64,000 nt of DNA from NCBI RefSeq assembly GCF_000770305.1, contig NZ_JNVB01000020.1, positions 23,755-87,754 on the forward strand, given 5' to 3'. Source of the stretch: Erwinia oleae. Lineage in GTDB: Bacteria > Pseudomonadota > Gammaproteobacteria > Enterobacterales > Enterobacteriaceae. This document shows positions 18,088-28,825 of the stretch, in pieces; the stretch's first letter is position 1; each line of letters begins with the position of its first letter. The notes under the pieces were generated by a model. The model saw only the letters and a list, made by a program, of their open reading frames with translations, did not search any database and was not told the DNA's origin. Made by a program: the position numbers and the translations under genes.

Positions 18088-19632
18088 TCAGCGAAAGACG
18101 CTGATCGCCTCCACCAGCCTTGTTGCCTGTCGCGCCATGCGGCCGGAAGCCTGCGCGCCCTCTTCCACCCTGGCGGCGTTCTGGTGAGTGATGCTATACA
18201 GTTCCTCAACCGCCAGGCTGATTTCACTCAGCGCCGACGCCTGCTCGGCGGTGGCGGCGCCGATTTGCGAAATCATCGAGGTGACGTTCTGTACCTGAGA
18301 AACGATGCTCTCCATGGTTTGGCCGGTATCGAAGGCGTGCACGCTACCCGATTCCACTTTCGCCACGCTGTTTTCAACCAGCGATTTGATTTCGCTGGCG
18401 GCTTTCGCGCTGCGCTGCGCCAGACTGCGCACCTCACCGGCCACAACCGCGAACCCTTTGCCCTGCTCGCCCGCGCGGGCAGCCTCGACGGCGGCGTTGA
18501 GCGCCAGAATGTTGGTCTGGAACGCGATGCCGTCAATCACGCTGGTGATGCTGGCGATCTTTTTTGAACTGTCGGCGATACCGGACATGACGTTAACCAT
18601 ATCTTTCATCGCCACGCCGCCCTGCGTCGCGACGTCACGCGTCTCTTTCGACAGGGCGTTGGCCTGCTGCGCCGTCCCGGCATTGCTTTTCACCGTGGCG
18701 GTCATCTCATTCATGGTGGCGGCGGTTTGCTGCACGTTGGCGGCAGCCTGTTCGGTGCGGCGACTGAGATCCTGATTACTCTGCGCTATCGCATCGCTGG
18801 CGCTGAGCACGTTAACCGCCTGCCCGCTAACGTCATCCACCAGCCAGCGGAACATCAGCCCTAACTGGCCAATAGCGCGCAGCGTCGTACCCACCTCATC
18901 GACCCGATCCATCTGCTCAACATTATGCGTTGCGCCGGTGGCGACCTTCAGCGCCTGCTTGCAGAGACGCTCGACCGGCCGGGAGATCTGCTGCTCCAGC
19001 CAGGCGGAAGCGAGAAACAGCAGCAGCGTCATGATGGCGGTGAAGATCGCCAGCGGCTGAGCCGCTAATCCTGACGCCCAACCAGCACCCGCGCTCAGCG
19101 GCAGAAGCGTCATCAGCGCGCTGCGGATGCGCCAGCGCAACGGCAGCGTTTTGAACAGGCTGCGCCAGCGCATCAGGCCGGTGCGCACCATCACGCCCTT
19201 ATGGAAGCGCCAGCTCTTACGCTTGCCTTCACGGATCGCCCGATAGCACTGCTCCGCCTGCTGAATTTCCGCATCGTCCGGCCGCGTGCGCACCGACATA
19301 TAGCCCTGAATTGTGCCGTTGCGCACCACCGGGATCGCGTTGGCCCTTACCCAATAGAAGTCGCCATTTTTACAGCGATTTTTCACCAGCGCCGTCCAGG
19401 GCTCGCCCTGCTTCAGCGTGGCCCACATATCAGCGAAGGCTTCGGCGGGCATATCAGGATGACGCACCAGATTGTGCGCCTGACCGGCGATCTCTTCAGG
19501 CGTAAAACCACTTACCTCAATAAAGGCGTCATTGGCGTAGGTAATGTGTCCGGCGGCGTCGGTGGTTGACATCAGGGTAGCCGTATCATTAAACGGATGC
19601 TCCTGCTGAGTGACAGGCAGATTTGTGCGCAT
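18088..19632 (-). CDS. aer: Aerotaxis receptor Aer
   Basis: A 514-residue energy-taxis transducer (E. coli Aer is 506 aa). An N-terminal cytoplasmic PAS domain (about residues 10-120) should bind FAD; TTLMSTTD-like and LVRHPDMP motifs are shared with E. coli Aer. A short hydrophobic membrane hairpin follows (about 165-210), then HAMP and the methyl-accepting signalling domain with the conserved [19 protein letters not shown] tip. It lacks a periplasmic domain, as expected. A sigma-28 type promoter lies about 60 bases upstream, tying it to the flagellar/chemotaxis regulon although no other motility gene is in this window. Confidence 0.92.
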   Translation of the reverse strand: MRTNLPVTQQEHPFNDTATLMSTTDAAGHITYANDAFIEVSGFTPEEIAGQAHNLVRHPDMPAEAFADMWATLKQGEPWTALVKNRCKNGDFYWVRANAIPVVRNGTIQGYMSVRTRPDDAEIQQAEQCYRAIREGKRKSWRFHKGVMVRTGLMRWRSLFKTLPLRWRIRSALMTLLPLSAGAGWASGLAAQPLAIFTAIMTLLLFLASAWLEQQISRPVERLCKQALKVATGATHNVEQMDRVDEVGTTLRAIGQLGLMFRWLVDDVSGQAVNVLSASDAIAQSNQDLSRRTEQAAANVQQTAATMNEMTATVKSNAGTAQQANALSKETRDVATQGGVAMKDMVNVMSGIADSSKKIASITSVIDGIAFQTNILALNAAVEAARAGEQGKGFAVVAGEVRSLAQRSAKAASEIKSLVENSVAKVESGSVHAFDTGQTMESIVSQVQNVTSMISQIGAATAEQASALSEISLAVEELYSITHQNAARVEEGAQASGRMARQATRLVEAISVFR

Positions 19633-19693
19633 GGAAACGTATCCTGGAGGCGAGAGTCAAAAAAAAGGAATGAATGTTTATCTCTTTTTATGG

Positions 19694-19720
19694 TTTTCGG
19701 CGGAAAGCATGCCGCCTTTA
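19694..19720 (-). promoter_or_regulatory. FliA (sigma-28) promoter of aer
   Basis: On the minus strand: TAAA (19717-19720), exactly 15 bases, then GCCGAAAA (19694-19701), one mismatch from the GCCGATAA consensus. It points into aer about 60 bases downstream. E. coli aer is also FliA-dependent. Confidence 0.75.
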
Positions 19721-19863
19721 ATCGCATTTCAAAAAAATGTGACAGAGATAAAAGCATGGAAAACGCGGAGAGCGGCGGAGGTGACGCTGAAAAAGACCCT
19801 GCAACTGCTAAGTCTTTATTATGAAGAGAGATTGTAGAGTCGGTGAGATAGCGCTTTACCAGA

Positions 19864-19885
19864 GCGGGCCGCCGTTGCGGCCCGC
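19864..19885 (-). terminator. Hairpin downstream of gltP
   Basis: GCGGGCCGC (19864-19872) pairs with GCGGCCCGC (19877-19885) around CGTT, 7 bases beyond the gltP stop (19892). Strong stem, no real T-run. Confidence 0.55.
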
Positions 19886-19891
19886 CGTCGA

Positions 19892-21196
19892 TTAGCTTGA
19901 GGAGGCTAAACGCTTAATTTTTGACTCGTAGGCAACGGCCTGCTGCGCATCGAACTGGTTTTCCCATTTCGCAATAACCAGCACGGCCAGCGCATTACCC
20001 ACCACGTTCAGCGCGGTGCGCGCCATGTCCATGATACGGTCAACGCCTGCAATAAACGCCAGTCCTTCCAGCGGAATGCCCACGCTGCCAAGCGTCGCCA
20101 GCAGCACCACAAAGGAGACGCCCGGTACACCCGCAATACCTTTTGAGGTAACCATCAGCGTCAGCACCAGCACGATTTCCTGACCAATCGACAAATTAAT
20201 GCCGTAAAGCTGAGCAATAAAGATCGCCGCGATGCTTTGATAAAGCGTGGAGCCGTCAAGGTTAAAGGAGTAGCCGGTCGGCACCACAAAGCTGGTAATC
20301 GACTTGGGCGCGCCGTAGGCCTCCATCTTTTCCATAATGCGCGGCAGCACGGTTTCAGAGCTGGACGTGGAATATGACAGGATCAGCTCGTCCTTCAGGA
20401 TGCGCATCAGCGTGGTAATACGCAGCTTGCAAAGGCGGGCAACCGTACCCAGCACAACGAAGGCAAAGAATAAAATCGCGGCGTAAACCAGGATCACCAG
20501 CTTGGCCAACGGCCACAGCGAGGCGAAACCAAAGTTGGCAATGGTAACCGAAATCAGCGCGAACACGCCGATCGGCGCGTAGCGCATAATCATATGCGTT
20601 ACTTTAAACATAGTTTCTGAGGTTGAGCGGAATACCTTCAGCAGCGGATCGCGGTGTTCTGCGGGCAGAGAAGAGAGACCCAGGCCAAACAGCACCGAGA
20701 AGAAGATAATCGGCAGCATGTCGCCTTTGGCTATCGCGGCAAAAATATTCTGCGGGATCAGCGAAAGGACGGTGGTCACCAGACTGTGCGGTCCACCCTG
20801 TACCTGTGCGGTTGTCGCTTCATACTTAGAGATGTCCACCGTTGCCAGCGTCGACATATCAATGCCGTAGCCAGGTTCAAACACGTTCGCCAGGGTAATC
20901 CCTACCACGATGGCAATGGTGGTAATCACTTCAAAATAGACGATGGTTTTTACGCCAATGCGTCCCAGTTTTTTTGCATCGCCGACGCCTGCGATACCGA
21001 CAATCAGCGTGGAGATCACGATAGGTACGACGATCATTTTGATCAGATGAATAAAGATGTCGCCAGCCGGGGTGAGTATGTTGGCAATCAACCATTCACG
21101 GTTTTCCTGCTGGTTATGCAATATGGCTCCGACGATGATTCCCAGTACCAGTGCCGTCAATATTTGCCAGGCAAGGCTGAATTTAGCAGCTTTCAT
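19892..21196 (-). CDS. gltP: Proton/glutamate-aspartate symporter
   Basis: A 434-residue inner-membrane carrier of the DAACS (SLC1-like) family that imports L-glutamate and L-aspartate with protons. It aligns along its whole length with E. coli GltP: FIHLIKMIVVPIVIST, the SYSTSSSETVLPRIMEKM re-entrant loop and the VPTGYSFNLDGS motif are all present. The start MKAAKFSLAWQIL matches the E. coli start. It is divergent from acs across a 518-base region. In E. coli gltP lies near nrf and acs, so the neighbourhood is partly conserved, with the nrf genes absent here. Confidence 0.95.
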   Translation of the reverse strand: MKAAKFSLAWQILTALVLGIIVGAILHNQQENREWLIANILTPAGDIFIHLIKMIVVPIVISTLIVGIAGVGDAKKLGRIGVKTIVYFEVITTIAIVVGITLANVFEPGYGIDMSTLATVDISKYEATTAQVQGGPHSLVTTVLSLIPQNIFAAIAKGDMLPIIFFSVLFGLGLSSLPAEHRDPLLKVFRSTSETMFKVTHMIMRYAPIGVFALISVTIANFGFASLWPLAKLVILVYAAILFFAFVVLGTVARLCKLRITTLMRILKDELILSYSTSSSETVLPRIMEKMEAYGAPKSITSFVVPTGYSFNLDGSTLYQSIAAIFIAQLYGINLSIGQEIVLVLTLMVTSKGIAGVPGVSFVVLLATLGSVGIPLEGLAFIAGVDRIMDMARTALNVVGNALAVLVIAKWENQFDAQQAVAYESKIKRLASSS

Positions 21197-21431
21197 ATCT
21201 TATTTTCCTTAACACAACCCGCTTGCTGCATCTGTTATGCAGCAGAATTACGCTCAAGGGAGGCAGCGCCGAAATCGGCTAATTCACGGATAATGGATGG
21301 TTTGTGCCTTTTTACAGGCGCGTAATCAGTACCATTTTCACTGGCATAAATGCAACCCCGCGTGAAATACGGTTACTTTATCACCAATTAACAGCGTAAA
21401 GCTCTGTCAGGAGGCCGGGCATTTAACACGT

Positions 21432-21569
21432 TGTTATAATTAGTAATATTCCGCCGCGTAAAGCGCATAGCTATGCAGTACCAGCGTTTACTTAATCGTT
21501 TCTGTTCAGTTCAACTGCCGTAATTTTGTTCGCTAATAACGACAGAAGGCGCTTATGTGGCGCCTTTTT
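21432..21569 (+). ncRNA. Possible short terminated transcript or attenuator leader upstream of acs
   Basis: An extended -10 (TGTTATAAT, 21432-21440) would start an RNA near 21447. A complete intrinsic terminator ends near 21569, with AAGGCGC (21546-21552), a 7-nt loop, GCGCCTT (21560-21566) and a T-run. Inside lies a 16-codon frame (21473-21523, [16 protein letters not shown]) with no good Shine-Dalgarno. It is either a small RNA of about 120 nt or an attenuated acs leader. There is no good -35, so the promoter is tentative. Confidence 0.35.
21546..21569 (+). terminator. Intrinsic terminator 146 bases upstream of acs
   Basis: Perfect 7-bp GC-rich stem with a run of five T. No coding gene precedes it on this strand, so it ends either a small RNA or a prematurely stopped acs transcript. 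Confidence 0.7.
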
Positions 21570-21714
21570 CACTAAAGTTCCACATACGTTTCGTTCCTGT
21601 TTCATTACATGCAGTTATGGCGTGATCTGTCGCGCAAAAAGCAAACAAAGCGGATCAGCAGGCTTCATTCAACCTTTGATTGACATACTATTAACATCTT
21701 CAAGGAGATTAGCC

Positions 21715-23670
21715 ATGAGCCAACTACACAGACACCCTGTTCCTGCCGCCATTGCGGAAAACGCCCTGATTAACGCTCAGCAGTATCAGTCCATGTATCA
21801 GCTCTCTGTCCAGGATCCGGACGCGTTCTGGGGTGAGCAGGGGCAGATTCTCGACTGGATTAAGCCTTATACAACGGTAAAAAATACTTCATTCGCGCCG
21901 GGCAATATCGATATCCGTTGGTATGAAGACGGCACGCTGAATCTGGCGGCGAACTGCCTTGACCGCCATCTGCACAGCCGTGGCGATCATCCGGCCATTA
22001 TCTGGGAAGGTGATAACGCCAGCGAAAGCAAAACGCTGACCTTTCGCGAACTGCACCGTGAAGTGTGCCGCTTTGCTAACTCACTGAAAGAGCTGGGCGT
22101 CAATAAAGGCGACGTGGTCGCTATCTATATGCCAATGGTGCCGGAAGCCGCGGTCGCCATGCTTGCCTGTGCGCGCATCGGCGCTGTCCACTCGGTGATT
22201 TTTGGCGGTTTCTCCCCCGAAGCCGTCGCCGGTCGCATTATTGATTCCAACAGTAAGCTGGTGGTCACCGCCGACGAAGGCATTCGCGCGGGCCGCACCA
22301 TACCGCTGAAAAAAAACGTCGACGATGCGTTAGCCAATCCTAAAGTCACCTCGGTCACCAACGTGGTCGTATTCCGCCGCACCGGTAACGATATCGCCTG
22401 GGAAAACGGCCGTGACATCTGGTGGCACGAGCTGGTTAACAGCGCCAGCGCGCATCATCAACCGGAAGAGATGAACGCGGAAGATCCGCTTTTTATCCTC
22501 TATACCTCCGGCTCCACCGGTAAGCCAAAGGGCGTGCTGCATACCACCGGCGGTTATCTTGTCTACGCTGCCACCACCTTCAAATACGTGTTTGATTACC
22601 ACCCGGAAGACGTTTACTGGTGTACCGCCGACGTGGGCTGGATCACCGGTCACAGCTATCTGCTTTACGGGCCGCTGGCCTGCGGCGCCACCACGCTGAT
22701 GTTCGAAGGCGTGCCCAACTGGCCGACGCCGAGCCGCATGGCGGAAGTGGTGGATAAACACAAGGTGACGCTGCTCTATACCGCACCGACGGCCATTCGC
22801 GCGCTGATGGCGGAAGGCGATAAAGCCATTGCCGGCACCGATCGCTCCAGCCTGCGCATCATGGGCTCGGTCGGCGAGCCGATCAACCCGGAAGCCTGGG
22901 AGTGGTATTACAACAAAATTGGCAATGGCCGCTGTCCGATTGTTGATACCTGGTGGCAAACGGAAACCGGCGGTTTCATGATCACCCCGCTGCCAGGGGC
23001 TACCGAACTGAAAGCAGGCTCGGCAACCAGGCCGTTTTTTGGCGTTCAACCTGCGCTGGTCGATAACGAAGGCAACGCGCTGGAAGGAGCCTGCGAAGGC
23101 AACCTGGTGATTGTCGACGCCTGGCCCGGCCAGGCGCGTACGCTGTTCGGCGACCACGATCGCTTTGAACAAACCTACTTCTCCACCTTCAAAAATATGT
23201 ATTTCAGCGGCGACGGTGCGCGACGCGACGAGGACGGCTATTACTGGATAACCGGCCGCGTTGATGACGTGTTGAACGTCTCCGGCCATCGCCTCGGCAC
23301 GGCGGAAATCGAATCGGCGCTGGTATCACACCCGAAAATTGCCGAAGCCGCCGTGGTCGGTATACCGCACGGCATCAAGGGCCAGGCAATCTACGCGTAT
23401 ATCACCCTCAACAGCGGCGAAGAGCCGTCACCGGAACTGTACGCTGAGGTGCGCAACTGGGTACGCAAAGAGATTGGCCCGATTGCCACGCCGGACGTGC
23501 TGCACTGGACCGACTCGCTGCCGAAAACCCGCTCCGGCAAAATCATGCGCCGTATTCTGCGTAAAATCGCGGCGGGGGATACCAGTAATCTGGGCGACAC
23601 CTCAACGCTTGCCGATCCGGGCGTGGTCGAAAAGCTGCTTGAGGAGAAGCAGGCCATATTGATGCCGTAA
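21715..23670 (+). CDS. acs: Acetyl-CoA synthetase
   Basis: A 651-residue AMP-forming acetate:CoA ligase that converts acetate, ATP and CoA to acetyl-CoA. Adenylate-forming signatures are clear: [11 protein letters not shown] (P-loop-like), [10 protein letters not shown], and the C-terminal [14 protein letters not shown] segment carrying the acetylatable catalytic lysine. The chosen ATG at 21715 follows AAGGAG and gives the E. coli length; the open frame begins earlier at 21526. It heads the acs-yjcH-actP acetate-scavenging operon. Expression in E. coli is CRP-dependent; I could not point to a convincing CRP site here. Confidence 0.97.
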   Translation: MSQLHRHPVPAAIAENALINAQQYQSMYQLSVQDPDAFWGEQGQILDWIKPYTTVKNTSFAPGNIDIRWYEDGTLNLAANCLDRHLHSRGDHPAIIWEGDNASESKTLTFRELHREVCRFANSLKELGVNKGDVVAIYMPMVPEAAVAMLACARIGAVHSVIFGGFSPEAVAGRIIDSNSKLVVTADEGIRAGRTIPLKKNVDDALANPKVTSVTNVVVFRRTGNDIAWENGRDIWWHELVNSASAHHQPEEMNAEDPLFILYTSGSTGKPKGVLHTTGGYLVYAATTFKYVFDYHPEDVYWCTADVGWITGHSYLLYGPLACGATTLMFEGVPNWPTPSRMAEVVDKHKVTLLYTAPTAIRALMAEGDKAIAGTDRSSLRIMGSVGEPINPEAWEWYYNKIGNGRCPIVDTWWQTETGGFMITPLPGATELKAGSATRPFFGVQPALVDNEGNALEGACEGNLVIVDAWPGQARTLFGDHDRFEQTYFSTFKNMYFSGDGARRDEDGYYWITGRVDDVLNVSGHRLGTAEIESALVSHPKIAEAAVVGIPHGIKGQAIYAYITLNSGEEPSPELYAEVRNWVRKEIGPIATPDVLHWTDSLPKTRSGKIMRRILRKIAAGDTSNLGDTSTLADPGVVEKLLEEKQAILMP

Positions 23671-23690
23671 TTCGTTTTATTTACCCGGCG

Positions 23691-23714
23691 GGCAGCGTAA
23701 TAACGCTGCCTTTT
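23691..23714 (+). terminator. Intrinsic terminator/attenuator between acs and yjcH
   Basis: GGCAGCGT (23691-23698) pairs with ACGCTGCC (23703-23710) over a 4-nt loop and is followed by TTTT. It would reduce read-through from acs into yjcH-actP, giving more synthetase than permease. Confidence 0.7.
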
Positions 23715-23841
23715 ATTAACGTACTCTTTAATAACAATAAATGACCCTACCGGCGTTACCGGCGCGTGCACTCTTTTTGCCCGCGTTCCGTCGCCTCTGC
23801 GCGACGGCCGGCGCCGCATAAATAACCTCTGGAGACCTGTG

Positions 23842-24153
23842 ATGAATGACGATATTTATCAACGGATAGAAAAGAGCGCCCGCTTCAGACAACTGGTGAA
23901 AAAACGCCAGACGTTTGCCGCTTTTCTTTCCGCCATCGTGCTTATTCTCTACGTAGGCTTTATTTTGCTGATCGCTTTCGCGCCAGGCTGGCTGGGCACG
24001 CCGCTGTATGACGGCACCAACGTCACCCGCGGGATCCCCATCGGCGTGGGTCTGATCGTCATCTCTTTTTTATTAACCGGCGTCTACGTGCGCCGCGCCA
24101 ACGGCGAGTTTGACCGCCTCACTCGCGAACTGCTGAAAGAGGTGAAAGGATGA
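23842..24153 (+). CDS. yjcH: DUF485 inner-membrane protein YjcH
   Basis: A 103-residue membrane protein with two transmembrane helices (about residues 22-45 and 58-82); [14 protein letters not shown] and [10 protein letters not shown] are as in E. coli YjcH. It is co-transcribed with acs and actP and overlaps the actP start by four bases. Its function is unknown, probably as an accessory to the acetate permease. The frame also has a GTG three bases earlier (23839), but the ATG at 23842 matches the E. coli start. Confidence 0.93.
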   Translation: MNDDIYQRIEKSARFRQLVKKRQTFAAFLSAIVLILYVGFILLIAFAPGWLGTPLYDGTNVTRGIPIGVGLIVISFLLTGVYVRRANGEFDRLTRELLKEVKG

Positions 24154-25808
24154 AACTCCGTCTTCTGACCACCGGTTTTGCCACGCTGCTACCCTTTTCG
24201 GCACTGGCCGCCGACGCCATTAACGGCGCAGTGCAGCGACAGCCCACTAACGTTGAAGCGATTGTGATGTTTATCATTTTTGTCGCCGCCACGCTGGGCA
24301 TTACCTGGTGGGCGTCGAAACGAACCCGTTCGCGCAGCGACTATTACACCGCAGGCGGCAACATTACCGGCTTTCAGAATGGACTGGCGATGGCGGGCGA
24401 TTTTATGTCTGCCGCCTCGTTTCTGGGGATATCGGCGCTGGTCTATACCTCCGGCTACGACGGGCTGATCTACTCGCTCGGCTTCCTGGTCGGCTGGCCG
24501 ATCATTCTGTTTCTGATCGCCGAACGCCTGCGCAACCTTGGGCGCTATACCTTTGCCGACGTCGCCTCTTATCGTCTGAAGCAGATGCCGATCCGCACAC
24601 TTTCCGCCTGCGGCTCGCTGGTGGTGGTAGCGCTCTATCTGATTGCGCAGATGGTTGGCGCGGGCAAGCTGATCCAGCTTCTGTTCGGGCTGGATTACCT
24701 GGTGGCGGTGATCCTGGTCGGTATTCTGATGGTGCTCTACGTACTGTTCGGCGGCATGCTGGCCACCACCTGGGTACAAATTATTAAAGCCGTGCTGCTG
24801 CTGTTCGGCGCCACCTTTATGGCAATCATGGTGATGAAGACGGTAGGTTTCAGCTTCAATAATCTGTTTACGCAGGCGATGGCGGTGCATCCGAAAGGTA
24901 TCGCGATTATGCGACCGGGCGGCCTGGTCAACGATCCCATCTCGGCGCTGTCGCTTGGCCTCGGCCTGATGTTCGGCACGGCGGGCCTGCCGCATATTCT
25001 GATGCGCTTCTTCACCGTCAGCGACGCGCGCGAGGCGCGGAAAAGCGTGTTTTACGCTACCGGCTTTATGGGCTATTTCTACATCCTGACCTTCATCATC
25101 GGCTTTGGCGCGATTCTGCTGGTAGGCGCCAATCCGGCGTTTAAAGATGCTACCGGCGCACTAATTGGCGGCAACAACATGGCGGCGGTGCATCTGGCAG
25201 ATGCGGTAGGTGGAAGTCTGTTCCTCGGCTTCATCTCTGCCGTCGCCTTTGCCACCATTCTGGCGGTGGTTGCCGGGCTGACGCTGGCGGGAGCTTCGGC
25301 GGTATCGCACGATCTCTACGCCAGCGTGTTTCGTAAGGGACAGGCCACCGAGCGGCAGGAGCTGAAAGTGTCGAAAATTACCGTGGTGATTTTGGGCTTT
25401 GTCGCTATCGCGCTGGGCATTCTGTTTGAGAAGCAGAACATCGCCTTTATGGTCGGACTGGCGTTTTCCATCGCCGCAAGCTGTAACTTCCCGATTATTC
25501 TGCTGTCGATGTACTGGTCGAAGCTGACCACGCGCGGCGCGATGACCGGCGGCTGGATGGGGCTGCTGACGGCGGTGGTGCTGATGATCCTCGGGCCCAC
25601 CGTTTGGGTGCAGGTGCTCGGCCACGCGAAGGCAATTTTCCCTTACGAGTATCCGGCGCTGTTTTCAATGGCGGTCGCGTTTATCGGCACCTGGCTGTTC
25701 TCAATAACCGATCGCTCAGACGAAGGAAAGCTGGAGCGACAACGCTTTAAGGCGCAGTTCGTTCGTTCGCAGACGGGTGTGGGGATCGATCAGGGCAAGG
25801 CGCACTAG
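24150..25808 (+). CDS. actP: Cation/acetate symporter
   Basis: A 552-residue sodium:solute symporter family permease that imports acetate and glycolate. It begins with a signal-like hydrophobic stretch ending [10 protein letters not shown], as in E. coli ActP. About 13 membrane helices follow, with the SSS-family motif region [13 protein letters not shown]. It starts inside the yjcH stop (ATGA) and is last in the acs operon. A hairpin lies a short way past the stop. It feeds acetate directly to Acs. Confidence 0.95.
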   Translation: MKLRLLTTGFATLLPFSALAADAINGAVQRQPTNVEAIVMFIIFVAATLGITWWASKRTRSRSDYYTAGGNITGFQNGLAMAGDFMSAASFLGISALVYTSGYDGLIYSLGFLVGWPIILFLIAERLRNLGRYTFADVASYRLKQMPIRTLSACGSLVVVALYLIAQMVGAGKLIQLLFGLDYLVAVILVGILMVLYVLFGGMLATTWVQIIKAVLLLFGATFMAIMVMKTVGFSFNNLFTQAMAVHPKGIAIMRPGGLVNDPISALSLGLGLMFGTAGLPHILMRFFTVSDAREARKSVFYATGFMGYFYILTFIIGFGAILLVGANPAFKDATGALIGGNNMAAVHLADAVGGSLFLGFISAVAFATILAVVAGLTLAGASAVSHDLYASVFRKGQATERQELKVSKITVVILGFVAIALGILFEKQNIAFMVGLAFSIAASCNFPIILLSMYWSKLTTRGAMTGGWMGLLTAVVLMILGPTVWVQVLGHAKAIFPYEYPALFSMAVAFIGTWLFSITDRSDEGKLERQRFKAQFVRSQTGVGIDQGKAH

Positions 25809-25855
25809 CGGCGCGAAGAAGAAGGCGGACTGAACCATCCGCCTCGAAAAATCAC

Positions 25856-25879
25856 GGGAAGGGAGCACGCTCCCTTCCC
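25856..25879. terminator. Strong hairpin between convergent actP and yfaZ
   Basis: GGGAAGGGAGC (25856-25866) pairs with GCTCCCTTCCC (25869-25879) with only two loop bases. On minus it is followed by GTGATTTTT, so it terminates yfaZ. It probably also stops actP transcripts, together with GGCGGA/TCCGCC just before. Confidence 0.75.
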
Positions 25880-25885
25880 TGCGCA

Positions 25886-26431
25886 TCAGAAATGCACAGC
25901 GGCGCCCACATACGGGCCGTTGGCAACCACGTTGTCTTTACGTCCGTCTTTGCCGTTCATCGCCATATATTTGTAGCCTACGCGCACATCAACCAGCGAA
26001 ATGGGCTGAAAGCTGACGCCGCCTGAGGCTTCCTGATAGTCATCAAGATGGCTGGAGAATGAGTCCGGTGAGTAGTAATACTCGCCATACACGTTGAACA
26101 TATTGGTCACCGGGAAACGAACCCCGCCACCCACCGCGACGGCGTAGCCGTCTTTGCTGTCGGTCGGATTAGTGGACATCACTTTCACGCCCGGCGACAG
26201 GAATATATCGCCAACCGCTACGTTGTAGCCCAGTCCGAGACTTTCCACGTTGCCGTCATGGTCGCTGCGCAGCCAGTCACCTGACAGTGCAAAACCCGGC
26301 GTGGTGGTGCCCAGGCCGACATGCACATCGGTGTATTTTTCGCCGACGCTCACGCCGCCTTCGATTGCCTGCGCCGTGCCTGCCAGCGTCAGAAGCGCCA
26401 GCGCGCCGGTAAGAGTTGCCACTGCTTTCAT
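25886..26431 (-). CDS. YfaZ family outer-membrane protein
   Basis: A 181-residue protein with a cleavable signal peptide (cleavage after AQA, about residue 22) and alternating amphipathic strands ending in a C-terminal aromatic residue (AAVHF), typical of a small outer-membrane beta-barrel. The length and the start of the mature region match E. coli YfaZ (180 aa). The role is unknown. It is monocistronic and convergent with actP. Confidence 0.88.
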   Translation of the reverse strand: MKAVATLTGALALLTLAGTAQAIEGGVSVGEKYTDVHVGLGTTTPGFALSGDWLRSDHDGNVESLGLGYNVAVGDIFLSPGVKVMSTNPTDSKDGYAVAVGGGVRFPVTNMFNVYGEYYYSPDSFSSHLDDYQEASGGVSFQPISLVDVRVGYKYMAMNGKDGRKDNVVANGPYVGAAVHF

Positions 26432-26555
26432 TTTATTCTCCTGGTCAATTTACTCACGCCATTGCTGGCGGCTTCGCAGAGTAAACCAACTGTCGGATGA
26501 TTAACATGAGAATCCCGCCCGCCAGGACATATTTACGTAACATGAAATAACCAGC

Positions 26556-27254
26556 CTACGCCACTGCCCACAGCAGATGCCCCGTCACTGGCGCGATGAT
26601 CACCGTCACAATACCGGACAGCATCATCACCAGGCTCGCTACCACGCCCTCCTCCTGACCGATTTCGTAGGCGCGCGCGGTGCCTGCGCCGTGCGACGCG
26701 GCTCCGAAACCGGCCCCTTTTGCCATTCCCTGCTTCACCGCCAGGCGGATAAACAGCACGTCACCGACCGCCATGCCAAACACGCCGGTTATCACCACGA
26801 ACAGCGCCACCAGATCGGGCTGACCGCCAAGCTGCTCCGCCGCCGCCAGCGCAAAAGGCGTGGTGATGGAGCGCACGGCCAGACTGCGCTGGATCACCTC
26901 CGGCAGGGTGAGCAGTCTTGCCAGCCATACCGAGCTGCCGATCGCCACTGCCGTTGCGGTCACCACGCCCGCGCTCAGCGACAGCCAGTGGCGGCGAATA
27001 ATTTCTGTGTTTTCATAAACCGGCACGGCGAAGGCCAGCGTCGCCGGGCCAAGCAGCCACAGCAGCCAGTGGCTTTCGCCGATGTAGTCCTGCCACGAAA
27101 TCCGCGTCACCAGCAGCAGCGCCACCAGCGCCATTGGCGTCATCACCAGCGGCATCAACAGCAGCCGACGCCAGCGACGGTACAGCCGCTTGTTGATAAA
27201 GTAGATCAGCAGCGTGGCGAGCAGACAGAGCACGCTGAGAATGAGATCACGCAT
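26556..27254 (-). CDS. LrgB/CidB family membrane protein
   Basis: A 232-residue integral membrane protein of the LrgB family. Family signatures GPATLAFAVPVYEN, SITTPFALA and FGAASHGAGTARA are present, with about six to seven helices. In Staphylococcus, LrgAB and CidAB act as holin/antiholin-like pairs; in enterics the YohJ-YohK homologues may move small metabolites such as pyruvate. The start at 27254 overlaps the lrgA-like stop by 8 bases. The pair is divergent from a CidR-like LysR gene, which supports a cid/lrg-like regulatory module. Confidence 0.9.
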   Translation of the reverse strand: MRDLILSVLCLLATLLIYFINKRLYRRWRRLLLMPLVMTPMALVALLLVTRISWQDYIGESHWLLWLLGPATLAFAVPVYENTEIIRRHWLSLSAGVVTATAVAIGSSVWLARLLTLPEVIQRSLAVRSITTPFALAAAEQLGGQPDLVALFVVITGVFGMAVGDVLFIRLAVKQGMAKGAGFGAASHGAGTARAYEIGQEEGVVASLVMMLSGIVTVIIAPVTGHLLWAVA

Positions 27255-27660
27255 TGCGTTTCTCCTCACGGCGCTGCGCCAGCCAGATTTCCAGCCGGTA
27301 GACGCGATCGACTACCAGCGCGGTGGCGCTCAGCACCAGCAGCGTGCTGACAGCGATAACTAACATAATGCGCCAGCCCTCAACCCGCAGCAGCTGCGAA
27401 TAGTTGACCACCGCCACCACCGCCGGAATAAAAAACAGCAGCATTTCCGCCAGCAGCCACTGCGAACCCGCCTTTACCCAGCGCAGTGGCAGCACGCGCA
27501 GCGCGATCAGCGCCAGCAGGAGCAGCATGCCAACAATATTGGCGGGCAGCGGCAGATCCAGCCATGCAACCAGCTGCTGCGCCGTTAAAAACAACGCAAT
27601 ATAGAGTACGACCTGAAGCGGAACCTGGATACGTTGCGTCAAACCTGAGCGCATCGTCAT
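27247..27660 (-). CDS. LrgA/CidA family membrane protein
   Basis: A 137-residue membrane protein with four predicted helices. The LrgA family motif is visible in LPLPANIVGMLLLLAL and in LLAEMLLFFIPAVVAVVNY. The start at 27660 follows an AGGAGT and is preferred over the ATG at 27690. It is the partner of the downstream LrgB-type protein, whose start lies within its last codons. The probable regulator is the LysR gene read the other way 101 bases upstream. Confidence 0.9.
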   Translation of the reverse strand: MTMRSGLTQRIQVPLQVVLYIALFLTAQQLVAWLDLPLPANIVGMLLLLALIALRVLPLRWVKAGSQWLLAEMLLFFIPAVVAVVNYSQLLRVEGWRIMLVIAVSTLLVLSATALVVDRVYRLEIWLAQRREEKRNA

Positions 27661-27761
27661 GACGTTAACTCCTGAAAAATGTCTGCGCACAGTATAAAGC
27701 GGTGACGGATAGTGAAAAAAATGACTTAATGTTATTCATACTATGCCCTACAGGAATAATT

Positions 27762-28664
27762 ATGGACGTTCGAGCCCTGCGCTATTTCGTTGAGGTGGTG
27801 CGCCAACAGAGCTTTACCCGCGCCGCTGAGCAGCTGTTCGTCACCCAGCCGACCATCAGCAAGATGCTGCGCCAGCTTGAGGATGAACTGGGCTGCACGC
27901 TGCTGATCCGTGAAGGCCGTAAGCTGCATCTGACCGACACCGGCCAGGCGGTTTATCAGCGCGGCATGACGATTCTTCAGGAATTTAAGCAGCTTGAAGC
28001 GGAGATTTCGGATATTAACGATCTGAAAACCGGCGAGCTACGACTCGGCATTCCGCCCATGGTCGGCATGCAGATTGCCGGGTCGATCTCGGCTTTTCGC
28101 CAGCGCTATCCGGGCGTGGAGCTGAAAATCTCTGAATTTGGCGGCCTGACCGTGCAGCAGGCGGTGCTGGCCGGCACGCTGGATATCGCCATGACCGCCC
28201 TGCCGGTGGCCGACGATCTGCCGCTTAACGCGCTGCCGCTAATGAGCCATCCGCTCTGCGTGCTGGTGCCGCGCACCCGCGAATGGCTGCGCCGGACGCA
28301 CATTCCGATCAGCGAACTGGCCGGGCATCCGATCCTGATTTACAACGAGGAGTTCTCCCTCAATCGCCAGCTAATGCGTGCATTTCAGGCCAGCGGCTTC
28401 ACGCCGCAGATTGCGGTGCGTAGCGGACAGTGGGATTTTCTGGCGGCGATGGTTCAGGCGGGAATGGGCGTGGCGATCCTGCCGGAGCCGATTTGTCAGC
28501 GGCTGGATAAAAGCAATTTGCTGTGGCTGCCGCTGGAATCGGAGCTGGCGTGGAAACTGGGGCTGATCTGGCGTGAAGGCAGCTACCTGTCGAAAAGCGC
28601 GCAGGCGTGGATCGCCTGCTGCCGTGAGTTCTGGCCGGGCATGGCGCCGACGCTGTCGGTATAA
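27762..28664 (+). CDS. CidR-like LysR family regulator
   Basis: A 300-residue LysR regulator. The N-terminal helix-turn-helix (FTRAAEQLFVTQPTISKML) and the effector domain with QWDFLAAMVQAGMGVAILPE resemble CidR/AlsR-type regulators that respond to organic acids. It is divergent from the lrgA-lrgB-like pair, the arrangement seen for cidR and cidABC in Gram-positive bacteria. The start at 27762 (MDVRALRYF) is typical for LysR proteins; the frame is open 60 bases further upstream. Confidence 0.88.
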   Translation: MDVRALRYFVEVVRQQSFTRAAEQLFVTQPTISKMLRQLEDELGCTLLIREGRKLHLTDTGQAVYQRGMTILQEFKQLEAEISDINDLKTGELRLGIPPMVGMQIAGSISAFRQRYPGVELKISEFGGLTVQQAVLAGTLDIAMTALPVADDLPLNALPLMSHPLCVLVPRTREWLRRTHIPISELAGHPILIYNEEFSLNRQLMRAFQASGFTPQIAVRSGQWDFLAAMVQAGMGVAILPEPICQRLDKSNLLWLPLESELAWKLGLIWREGSYLSKSAQAWIACCREFWPGMAPTLSV

Positions 28665-28825
28665 ATTGCTCGTCGGCAAATAAACATGCACCGACATGCT
28701 GGAAAAGGATTACCAATGTAAACCAGGTTCACACTTTTAACGTTAGCGGCTGAATCAGAAAGGGAAACAGAGTAGATTTTATCAGCACAAAGGCAATGAT
28801 GCCGTTGAATTAAAAGGATTTTACG

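Noticed and set aside
22330..23289. A 319-codon minus-strand open frame
   Set aside because: It lies wholly within acs on the opposite strand; no family features.
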